Below are positions 57,794 through 64,000 of a stretch of DNA of 64,000 bases, piece by piece. The position numbers and the translations under genes are program-made. The notes below the pieces were generated by a model. The model was not told the DNA's origin. It worked only from the letters and a program-made list of their open reading frames with translations, and searched no databases. The first letter of the stretch is position 1. Each line of letters starts with the position of its first letter. Origin of the DNA: Catellatospora methionotrophica (GTDB taxonomy: Bacteria; Actinomycetota; Actinomycetes; Mycobacteriales; Micromonosporaceae); contig NZ_JAAOTJ010000011.1 of the NCBI RefSeq assembly GCF_011297335.1, forward strand, positions 62,001 through 126,000, in the 5' to 3' direction.

Positions 57794-59404
57794 TCAGCGC
57801 CAGTTCTGGTTGGACTGGACGGGGTTGCCGCAGGTCCAGATGATCATTTGGGTGCCGTTGGCGGTGCCCCAGCCGTCGGCGTCGAGGCATTTGCCGGACT
57901 GCTGGTTGACGAGGGTGCCGTCGGGGTTGACGGTCCAACGCTGGGCGCCGTTGCCTAGGCAGGTCCAGAGCTGGACGAGGGCGCCGTTGGCCGTGCTGCC
58001 GCCGGAGACGTCGAGGCACTTGCCGGAGTTGGGGTTGAGCAGGGAGCCGTTGGGCTCGACGCGCCACTTCTGGGCGGGGTTGTTGAGGCAGTCCCAGAGT
58101 TGGACCTTCGCGCCGTCGGTGGTGCGGCCGCCGGAGATGTCCAGGCAGCGGTGGGAGCCGACGTTGACGAACGTGCGCTCGGTCGTGCCGCCGCCGGTGC
58201 AGGTCGTGGTGAAGGCCCGGTCGGTGAGGCCGGCACAGAAGGCGCTCTTCGCGCCGGTGTACCGCGACAGGCGGCCGTCGACGAACCAGGTCGAGTTGAC
58301 CGGGAAGTCGAAGCTGCCGTCGTCGATGCCGTCCCAGCCGTAACGGAAGTCCAGGTCGATGTAGGTCGCGGCCTTGATCACGTTGCTGAGGTCGTACGTG
58401 CCCGAGGTGTTCGGCAGGGGGCCGACGTAGTTCATCAGGCTGAACAGCCGCCGTACCCAGGTCTCGCCGCGTGCGGCCTCCAGGCCGACGGTGTCGCCGC
58501 CGTTGTCGGTGAAGTTCATCATCCCGGACTCCGACACGATCATCGGCTTGCCGTGGTCCTTGGCGAACTTCATCATCTTGAGCACGTTGCCGTCGTGGTC
58601 CCAGTTCCTCCAGACCGCGGTGTCGTTGCCGTTGGCGTCCTTGCCGATGTACGCGTTGCGGCACTGCAGGGCGGCGGTGTCGTAGTTCTGCGGCGGCGTG
58701 CCGTTGTAGAGGTAGCCGTTGTCGTAGATCGGCATGCACAGCTCGTGCGCGAACACCGACACGCCCACCCAGTCGGTGACCGCGTCACCGGGATACAGCT
58801 TCTCGTACTCGCCGCGCACCGGGTGGTACACGTAGGTCACGTTGTCCGGCACGGTGCCCGCGTCGATCAGGCTGCGCAGCCGGGCGAAGGCGTTGCGGTA
58901 GGAGCTGCAGCTCGCGTCGGTGCAGTGGTAGAAGCTCGACACCTCGTAGTCCAGGCGCAGGAAGAACTTCGCCTGCGGGTACGCGTTCATGAAGTTGATC
59001 AGGTTCGTGAACTGGGCGGCGTGCTGGCCGTTGGCGATCTCCTGGGTGACCGCGCGGGAGCGGGCCGCCTTGGCGTTCTCGTCACCGCCGTTGAAGCCGG
59101 GCGGGTTGTCCTTCCAGCTGACGCCGATCTGGATCATCTTGCCCTGGTGGGCGAGCCAGGTGGCGTGGTCGCGGTGGCCGTTGTTGACCCAGGTGCCGGA
59201 CTTGACCTCGTAGTAGACCGAGCCTCCGGCGGGCGGCTGGGCGAACGAGGTGTAGTCGTTCCAGGAGGCCTGGGTGGACTGGCCGATGAACAGCAGCCGC
59301 CCGTTCGCGGGGGCGAAGGTGGCGGCGGTCGCCGGGGCGGCGACGCCGGTCAGGGCGACCGTGGCGAGCAGGGCGCAGGCCAGGCCGGTGGCTAGACGTC
59401 TCAC
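57794..59404 (-). CDS. Secreted GH26-like glycosidase with ricin-B lectin domain
   Basis: 536 aa from GTG at 59404 (GGAAGG about 10 nt upstream). Signal peptide LATGLACALLATVALTGVAA. Residues about 30-400 look like a clan GH-A barrel of the GH26 beta-mannanase type: LLFIGQSTQASWNDY, FFLRLDYEVSSFYHC (candidate acid/base Glu), WVGVSVFAHEL, and KPMIVSESGM (candidate nucleophile Glu). The C-terminal about 130 residues form a CBM13 trefoil with three QxW lobes (HRCLDISGG, GKCLDVSGG, GKCLDADGW). It would cut mannan or a related polysaccharide outside the cell. The lectin part is close to that of the metzincin-like protease. Confidence 0.85.
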   Translation of the reverse strand: MRRLATGLACALLATVALTGVAAPATAATFAPANGRLLFIGQSTQASWNDYTSFAQPPAGGSVYYEVKSGTWVNNGHRDHATWLAHQGKMIQIGVSWKDNPPGFNGGDENAKAARSRAVTQEIANGQHAAQFTNLINFMNAYPQAKFFLRLDYEVSSFYHCTDASCSSYRNAFARLRSLIDAGTVPDNVTYVYHPVRGEYEKLYPGDAVTDWVGVSVFAHELCMPIYDNGYLYNGTPPQNYDTAALQCRNAYIGKDANGNDTAVWRNWDHDGNVLKMMKFAKDHGKPMIVSESGMMNFTDNGGDTVGLEAARGETWVRRLFSLMNYVGPLPNTSGTYDLSNVIKAATYIDLDFRYGWDGIDDGSFDFPVNSTWFVDGRLSRYTGAKSAFCAGLTDRAFTTTCTGGGTTERTFVNVGSHRCLDISGGRTTDGAKVQLWDCLNNPAQKWRVEPNGSLLNPNSGKCLDVSGGSTANGALVQLWTCLGNGAQRWTVNPDGTLVNQQSGKCLDADGWGTANGTQMIIWTCGNPVQSNQNWR

Positions 59405-59485
59405 GGTGGTACACCTTCCGTGCGGGAGTGTCCCGGGGAGCGGGATGGTGTCGCCAGGCTAAGAAGGGCGCGGCAGAATACCGCT

Positions 59486-59498
59486 GGTTTTCGATACT
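59486..59498 (-). promoter_or_regulatory. Shared motif AGTATCGAAAACC, copy 2
   Basis: Upstream of the glycosidase-lectin gene and followed on the plus strand by TTCGAA, forming part of a longer dyad (CTTCGAAA). Identical over 13 bases to 53789-53801. Confidence 0.4.
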
Positions 59499-59628
59499 TC
59501 GAAATATGATCACCTGAAGTGATCAAGCGACTGCGCATCGACGCCGCAAATGCAAGGTGCAAACGTCTAAATAAGACGGTCAGATTCTTGTCTGTTTCGC
59601 AGGCTGGAACGACGTCGCTGGATACGCA

Positions 59629-59634
59629 TAAGAT
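59629..59634 (+). promoter_or_regulatory. Leaderless -10 box
   Basis: TAAGAT 7 nt before the ATG at 59642. The rest of 59405-59628 holds the shared motif and no gene. Confidence 0.5.
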
Positions 59635-59641
59635 CGCGCGC

Positions 59642-60418
59642 ATGTTCATGGATGTGTTGCCGATCCTGGCGTCGGCGGCCGAGGAGCAGCCCCCCGCGCT
59701 CAGCGTGGCGCTGGCCGTGGAGGACTTCGCCCCCACGCTGCTGGCCTTCGCCGGGTTCCTGCTGCTGGCCCCGTCCGCGCTCGGCCGGATCGGCGCCGTC
59801 CTGATGGGTGCGGGCGGTGCGGCGAAGTCGACGTGGAAGCTGCTGCACGCGGCCTGGTCGATCGACGTCAACTGGCTCGACGATCTGCTCTTCCCGCTGC
59901 TGGCGGCGGGCGGGCTGCTGCTGGCGCTGTCGCTGCACGGATCGCTGCGCTGGTGGCGCTGGCCGCTGCTGCTGATCGGCGCGGGCGTGGCGACGCTGGC
60001 GGTGCAGTCCCATTCGGTGCAGCCCGCGTTCGTCTTCGCGACCGCGATCGTCATCTGGATCAGCGTGCTCGGCGCGATCCGCGCCTGGAAGCACGGCAAC
60101 GCGCTGGCCGCCGGACTGTTCCCGGTGAGCGTGCTGGCCGTGATCGCGCTGGTGCCGCTGCGCGGCCACGCGGCCAGCGACGCGCTGGCCTTCCAGTGGG
60201 TGCAGCAGGGCATGAACACGATGGCCCAGGGCATCTTCTTCGTCGCCGCGCTGCTCACCTACCGCGCGGCGAAGGGCAAGGGCAAGGACTTCTCCGCCGC
60301 CGACACCGTGCCGCGCCAGTGGGCGCCCGCCCCCGACTACGACGGCACGCGCCGCTACGACCCGGCGCGCGGCGGCGACCGGTACGAATCGCAGGGCGGC
60401 CGCCGCAGGCGGATCTAG
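59642..60418 (+). CDS. Polytopic membrane protein of unknown function
   Basis: 258 aa from the leaderless ATG at 59642, earlier in-frame starts being unsupported. Six hydrophobic segments (LLAFAGFLLLAPSALGRIGAV, LFPLLAAGGLLLALSL, LLLIGAGVATLAVQ, FVFATAIVIWISVLGAI, AAGLFPVSVLAVIALVPL, GIFFVAALLTYRAAKG) and a polar C-terminal tail rich in Arg, Asp and Gly ending GGRRRRI. No motif. The last bases are shared with a short tandem repeat that continues into the end of iclR. Confidence 0.7.
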   Translation: MFMDVLPILASAAEEQPPALSVALAVEDFAPTLLAFAGFLLLAPSALGRIGAVLMGAGGAAKSTWKLLHAAWSIDVNWLDDLLFPLLAAGGLLLALSLHGSLRWWRWPLLLIGAGVATLAVQSHSVQPAFVFATAIVIWISVLGAIRAWKHGNALAAGLFPVSVLAVIALVPLRGHAASDALAFQWVQQGMNTMAQGIFFVAALLTYRAAKGKGKDFSAADTVPRQWAPAPDYDGTRRYDPARGGDRYESQGGRRRRI

Positions 60419-60465
60419 CCGTCAGGCGGCCGCCGCAGGCGGACCTGGCCCGTCAGGCGGCCACG
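60392..60465. repeat. Tandem duplication at the iclR 3' end
   Basis: A 30-31-bp unit (60392-60422 and 60423-60452, about 26 identical bases) followed by a partial third copy that is the iclR stop region (60453-60465). Each unit repeats GGCGGCCGCCGCAGGCGGA. Confidence 0.6.
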
Positions 60466-61265
60466 TAGCCGAGCTGCTCGGAGATCCGGGCCGCCGCCGC
60501 CATCAGTTCCTGGGCGTTGCCGGACTGCTCGGGCTTGAACCGGGCGGCCGGTCCGGCGACGCTGAGCACGGCGACGACGTGGCCGTCGTGGTCGAACACC
60601 GGCGCGGCGATCGACGCGGCCCCGGCCTGCCGCTCGCCGAGCGACGTCGCGTAGCCGCGCTTGCGGATCGCCGCCAGCTCCTTGCGCAGCTTCGCCGGGT
60701 CGGTGACGGTCTTGTCGGTCAGCGGCTGCAGCGGGTGCCGGTCGAGATAGGCGTCGACCTCGCTGTCGGGCAGGAAGGCCAGGAACGCCTTCGACGACCC
60801 GCCCGCGTGCAGCGGGTACGGGATGCCGAGCGTGACCTCCATGCGCAGCTCCTGGTCGGGCACGACCTGGTCGACGTAGAGGCGGGTGTCGCCCCGCCGC
60901 AGCGACAGCGTCGCCGTCTCACCGGTCGCCTCGGCGAGCTGGCGCAGCTCGGGTGCGGCCATCGCGCGCAGGTCGGTGCGGGCCAGGTAGGCCCGGCCCA
61001 GCGAGACCGCGGCGTGGCCCAGGGCGTATCGCCGCGTCACCGGGTCGACCGTGATCAGGTCCCGGCTGCGCAGCGCGGTGAGGATGCGGTGCACCGCGGC
61101 CTTGGTCAGCCCCAGCGCGGTCGCGATCTCGGTGACGCCGAGGTCGGGGTGTCCGCTGCGGCCGAAGTAGAGCAGCACGTCCATGGCCCGCTCGACGGCG
61201 GCGATGGAGCGGGACTGGCTGTCGTCGTCAGTGGTGACGGTCGACTTCGCAGCGGCAGTGGGCAC
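60453..61265 (-). CDS. IclR family transcriptional regulator
   Basis: 270 aa. N-terminal winged helix: VERAMDVLLYFGR, GVTEIATALGLTKAAVHRILTALRSRDLITVD; then a GAF-like ligand domain with LYVDQVVPDQELRMEVTLG, YPLHAGGSSKAFLAFLP, RKRGYATSLGERQAGAASIAAPVFD and the closing AVLSVAGPAARF. IclR proteins bind a carboxylic or aromatic metabolite and repress or activate catabolic operons through GC/AT dyads. Site C, a good copy of the operator found five more times between 36.9 and 57 kb, lies in its divergent promoter region, so it is the best candidate for the regulon's controller. Confidence 0.93.
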   Translation of the reverse strand: MPTAAAKSTVTTDDDSQSRSIAAVERAMDVLLYFGRSGHPDLGVTEIATALGLTKAAVHRILTALRSRDLITVDPVTRRYALGHAAVSLGRAYLARTDLRAMAAPELRQLAEATGETATLSLRRGDTRLYVDQVVPDQELRMEVTLGIPYPLHAGGSSKAFLAFLPDSEVDAYLDRHPLQPLTDKTVTDPAKLRKELAAIRKRGYATSLGERQAGAASIAAPVFDHDGHVVAVLSVAGPAARFKPEQSGNAQELMAAAARISEQLGYVAA

Positions 61266-61380
61266 GGGTCCTCCTGTGAGCGCGGACGGTCGCCAGTGTA
61301 GATCCAGCCGTGCGCGGCGCGCAGAGGCCGCACGGGCGTTGACAGGGGCGCGGCCAAGTCGTTACCTTCACGGCAACAGC

Positions 61381-61397
61381 GTTTCCTAATGCGAAAC
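61381..61397. promoter_or_regulatory. IclR-type operator (site C)
   Basis: GTTTC-N7-GAAAC; minus strand GTTTCGCATTAGGAAAC, a full match to consensus GTTTCGC-NNN-RGGAAAC. It lies between iclR (61265) and the flavin-reductase operon (61412), immediately before the GGAGGG ribosome site of the latter, so binding would block that transcript. Confidence 0.65.
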
Positions 61398-61411
61398 GGA
61401 GGGCGGTGACG

Positions 61412-62404
61412 GTGGACGGCGCACACCTGCGTTCGGTGCTGAGCCAGTGGCCCAGCGGCGTCGCCGTGGTCACCACCATGGTGACCGGCCCGGACGGCAC
61501 CCGCCGCCCGCACGGCATGACCGCCAGCTCATTCTCCTCCGTCAGCCTCGATCCGCCACTGGTCTCCATCTGTCTGGGCAATCATCTGCCCACCCGGCTG
61601 ATGATCGAGCAGGCGGGGGTCTTCGCGCTGAGCTTCCTGGGCAAGGACCAGGCCGAGATCGGCCGCCGCTTCGCGGGCGCGCGGCCGGGCGAGGACCGCT
61701 TCGCCGGGCTCGACTGGCTGACCGGCCCGACCGGCTGCCCCATGCTCGCCGACGCGACCGGCCGCCTGGACTGCACCGTAGAGCACGCGTACCCCGGTGG
61801 CGACCACACCATCTTCGTCGGCCGGGTGGTCGACGCGGCGGTGCCCCGGATCACCGCGCCGCTGCTGTTCCACTCGCGCGCGTGGGGCCAACTGGCCGAC
61901 CCGCTGCCCGAGGAGATCACCATGACGGTGCTCGACGACCCCGCCGCCGAGCAGGCCCATCCGCTGCTCGTCCGCGACCGCGGCGACGTCGCCCAGGTCG
62001 CGGCCGCCGCGGCGCACGCGCCGGTGCTGGCGTACGTCACCGACGCCTTCTCCCCCGCGCGCGAGGCCGACGTGCTGGCCGCGATCGACGCGCTCGCCGG
62101 GGTGCCGGGGGTGACGCTGGGCTGCGCCGAGACCAGTCCCGCGTCCCCGCTGCAGGTGCGCCGGGTGCTGCAGGACGCCGTGGTGCGCACCCGCCCCGCG
62201 CCGGTGCGCGTACGGCTGCTCGCCCACCACGGCCTCGGCCTGGTCAACGCGCTGGTGGCGATGAAGAGCGGGGTGCACCGCTTCGACACCGTGCTCGACC
62301 CCGACTCCGGCGGCCTGCCCGCGCAGGACCTGCTGCTGCTGGCCCGGCAACTAGGCGTGACATGCGCGCCGCTGCCCGGCCCGCGTCCGTCCGACCTCGC
62401 CTGA
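61412..62404 (+). CDS. Flavin reductase fused to an HMG-CoA-lyase-like domain
   Basis: 330 aa. GTG at 61412 is chosen because GGAGGG lies 8 nt upstream; the GTG at 61406 would be only 2 nt from it. Residues about 1-170 are a flavin-reductase-like split barrel: VLSQWPSGVAVVTTMV, GMTASSFSSVSLDPPLVSIC, FALSFLGKDQAEIGRRFAG, GDHTIFVGRVVDA. Residues about 175-330 show ASPLQVRRVLQDAVV, then HHGLGLVNALVAMKSGVHRFDTVLD, GGLPAQDLLLLARQLGV, the C-terminal half of an HMGL/DRE-TIM barrel with its His-x-His metal motif lost. Flavin reductases supply reduced FMN/FAD to a monooxygenase; the downstream gene fits as that partner. The fused part may be structural or regulatory. Confidence 0.85.
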   Translation: MDGAHLRSVLSQWPSGVAVVTTMVTGPDGTRRPHGMTASSFSSVSLDPPLVSICLGNHLPTRLMIEQAGVFALSFLGKDQAEIGRRFAGARPGEDRFAGLDWLTGPTGCPMLADATGRLDCTVEHAYPGGDHTIFVGRVVDAAVPRITAPLLFHSRAWGQLADPLPEEITMTVLDDPAAEQAHPLLVRDRGDVAQVAAAAAHAPVLAYVTDAFSPAREADVLAAIDALAGVPGVTLGCAETSPASPLQVRRVLQDAVVRTRPAPVRVRLLAHHGLGLVNALVAMKSGVHRFDTVLDPDSGGLPAQDLLLLARQLGVTCAPLPGPRPSDLA

Positions 62405-62427
62405 CCATCCACAAGGGAGTGCACGAA

Positions 62428-63714
62428 ATGGCAGACCGGCTCATCGGCCAGCGCCTCGTCGACGACATGACCGACGCCGAACGCGACCGCGCGGCCCGCG
62501 TGGAATCGGTGCTGCCCGCGCTGCGCGCCGCGGCCGAGCAGGCCGACGCGTCCGGGCAGTTCCCGGCCGGCCACGTCGCGCTGCTGCGCGAGGCGGGGCT
62601 GCTCGGCCTGGTCGTGCCCGAGGAGTACGGCGGCCTCGGCGGCGGCCTGCGCGACCTGGCCGCGGCGACGTACGCCATGGGCAGTGCCTGCCCGTCGACC
62701 GCGCTGGCCTTCTTCTTCCACAACACCAGCGCCTCGCGCGGCCTGCTGCCCCTGGAGGCGATCGAGGCCGGGCTGTTCGACGACGCCGACGTGCCCGTGG
62801 TGCGGGCCTTCGCCGAGCAGGTGCTGCGCCGCATGGCCGGCGGCATGTGGCTGGCCAACTTCGCCAGCGAGTCGGTCAAGAGCGCCAGCGCCAACATCGC
62901 CATCTCCACCACCGCCCGCCCCGCGACCCGCGACGGCGTCGACGGCTGGCTGGTCACCGGCGAGAAGTCGTTCGGCTGCGCCACCGGCGTCGCCGACACC
63001 TACCTGGTCACCGCCCGCCTCGACGGCACCGACACCGCCGCCGGGCTGGCCCTGTTCCTGGTCCCGCGCGAGGCCGAGGGTGTCGCCTCCCGCCCGGCCT
63101 GGGACGGCCTGGGCATGCGCGGCTCGGCCAACCACGGCATCACCCTGCACGAGGTGTGGGTGCCCGCGACCGAGGCGCTGACCGTGCCGGGCGCCTTCGT
63201 GAAGATGCTCCAGTGCAGCCGGGGCAGCTTCGTCGGCAACCAGCTCGCCATCACCGCCGTGTACGTCGGCTGCGCCCAGGGCGTGTACGACGAGACGCTG
63301 CAGCGGCTGACCAGCAAGACGTTCGCCGACACCGGACGGCCGATTGCCGAGTCCCCCATGCACCAGGTGATCATCGGGGACATGACCGAGAACCTGGAGA
63401 CGGCGTACCTGTGGCTGCGCCGCCAGCTGCTGCTGGAGACGTCCGAGCCGCCCATCGCGCCGAAGAACGAGGTCTACCGGCAGTGGCGCCTGGCCAAGGG
63501 CTCCATCTGCGAGAACGCGTTCGCGGTCGCGGTCGGCGCGTTCAAGGCCTGCGGCACGTCCGGTGCGACCCTGCACGGGACCATGGGCCGCGCCCTGCGC
63601 GACCTGTCGATGGGCCTGGTCATGACGTTCCCGCCGGAGCGCGGGCGGCTGGAGGCGGCCGGGATGATCACCGCCGACCGGTCCAACGACCTGTTCGCGA
63701 GCGTGCCCAAGTGA
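62428..63714 (+). CDS. Acyl-CoA-dehydrogenase-fold flavoprotein (dehydrogenase or flavin-dependent monooxygenase)
   Basis: 428 aa; ATG with AAGGGAG 8 nt upstream. Three-part ACAD fold: helical EAGLLGLVVPEEYGGLGGGLRDLA, middle barrel with WLVTGEKSFGCATGVADTYLV and GLGMRGSANHGITLHEVWVP, C-terminal helices with GTSGATLHGTMGRALRDLSMG. The usual catalytic Glu region (Y-E-G-T) of true acyl-CoA dehydrogenases is not seen, and the operon partner is a flavin reductase, which together favour a two-component monooxygenase of the DszC/HsaA type. Downstream it overlaps an aldehyde dehydrogenase (GTGA). Confidence 0.85.
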   Translation: MADRLIGQRLVDDMTDAERDRAARVESVLPALRAAAEQADASGQFPAGHVALLREAGLLGLVVPEEYGGLGGGLRDLAAATYAMGSACPSTALAFFFHNTSASRGLLPLEAIEAGLFDDADVPVVRAFAEQVLRRMAGGMWLANFASESVKSASANIAISTTARPATRDGVDGWLVTGEKSFGCATGVADTYLVTARLDGTDTAAGLALFLVPREAEGVASRPAWDGLGMRGSANHGITLHEVWVPATEALTVPGAFVKMLQCSRGSFVGNQLAITAVYVGCAQGVYDETLQRLTSKTFADTGRPIAESPMHQVIIGDMTENLETAYLWLRRQLLLETSEPPIAPKNEVYRQWRLAKGSICENAFAVAVGAFKACGTSGATLHGTMGRALRDLSMGLVMTFPPERGRLEAAGMITADRSNDLFASVPK

Positions 63715-64000
63715 GCGCCCGGCCCGAGGCCGTCGCCGACCTGGTCGACGGCGACTGGGCGGCCTGCGCGGCCCCGCTCGGCTTCACCCTGCAGGACCCG
63801 TCCACCGGCGAACCCGTCGGCGCGGCCGTGGGCAGCGACCCCGCACGCGTCGACGCGGCCATCGCCGCCGCGACCGCCGTACACGACTCCGGGGCCTGGT
63901 CCGGCCTGCCCGCGACCGAGCGCGCCGACGTGCTCGACGCGGTCGCGGCCCGGGTCGAGGCGGCCGGGGCCGGGATCGCCGCGATCGAGTCGTTCGCCAC
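63711..64000 (+). CDS. Aldehyde dehydrogenase, N-terminal part (runs off the window)
   Basis: GTG at 63711 lies inside the stop of the preceding gene (GTGA). The 96 visible codons read VDGDWAACAAPLGFTLQDPS, then TGEPVGAAVGSDPARVDAAI and WSGLPATERADVLDAVAARVE, the standard N-terminus of NAD(P)-dependent aldehyde dehydrogenases. Catalytic residues lie beyond the edge. As third gene of the site-C operon it would oxidise an aldehyde released by the monooxygenase or lyase steps. Confidence 0.85.
   Translation, partial: MSARPEAVADLVDGDWAACAAPLGFTLQDPSTGEPVGAAVGSDPARVDAAIAAATAVHDSGAWSGLPATERADVLDAVAARVEAAGAGIAAIESFA

Noticed and set aside
58100-59395. Plus-strand frame of 431 codons opposite the GH26-like gene
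   Set aside because: Antisense shadow; same composition bias, no ribosome site.
1-64000. tRNA, rRNA, CRISPR array, phage integrase or intact insertion sequence
   Set aside because: None could be recognised on either strand while reading the intergenic regions; short palindromes are the only repeat elements seen.

Overview
The window is high-GC DNA (mostly GC-ending codons, many GTG starts, leaderless promoters) from an actinomycete. Gene content fits a soil or plant-litter Micromonosporaceae-type organism (Micromonospora, Catellatospora or Actinoplanes relatives): secreted lectin-tagged hydrolases, a lytic polysaccharide monooxygenase, a giant RHS toxin, DUF1990 and DUF6529-type proteins, and long intergenic hairpins. 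The genus is inferred from general character only. I saw no rRNA, tRNA, CRISPR array or intact insertion sequence.

Layout. 1-17 kb: the end of an M20 peptidase, an unrecognised protein with a HEPN-like C-terminus, a VOC protein, a 1463-aa secreted DNRLRE/FG-GAP/lectin/LamG protein, and divergent from it a 2316-aa secreted RHS protein ending in a Hint domain and an AHH-type nuclease, with an immunity candidate 9 bp downstream. An aldo/keto reductase and an NTF2-like protein follow. 17-35 kb: acetyltransferases, a PadR/membrane-protein pair, an AA10 LPMO, a DHA2 drug exporter, an F420-dependent-type reductase, a three-repeat secreted protein, a Rieske lipoprotein with a DUF6529-type membrane protein, a membrane adenylate cyclase translationally coupled to a Crp/Fnr regulator, two paralogous lipoproteins, and RecQ.

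35-64 kb is dominated by a catabolic island: MFS transporter, alpha/beta hydrolase, enoyl-CoA hydratase, aldehyde dehydrogenase, acyl-CoA synthetase, two CaiB/BaiF CoA-transferases, isochorismatase-type amidohydrolase, HMG-CoA-lyase, hydantoinase, metal-dependent cyclase-type hydrolase, two MmgE/PrpD proteins, a MaoC remnant, a CitE-type lyase, an IclR regulator, a flavin reductase fused to an HMG-CoA-lyase-like domain, an acyl-CoA-dehydrogenase-fold protein and a second aldehyde dehydrogenase. Six copies of a 17-bp operator-like sequence, consensus GTTTCGC-NNN-RGGAAAC, lie in front of most of these units, including the iclR promoter. I infer one IclR-controlled regulon that opens a cyclic amide or imide, strips its nitrogen and breaks down the acid as CoA thioesters. 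One operon in it (54.6-56.9 kb) looks eroded: a MaoC fragment, an MmgE/PrpD lacking its middle, and a CitE carrying a palindrome inside its coding sequence.

Two further themes: at least eleven genes have a TANNNT box exactly 6-7 nt before the start codon (leaderless), and gene ends carry long hairpins of at least four sequence families, several embedding the stop codon.
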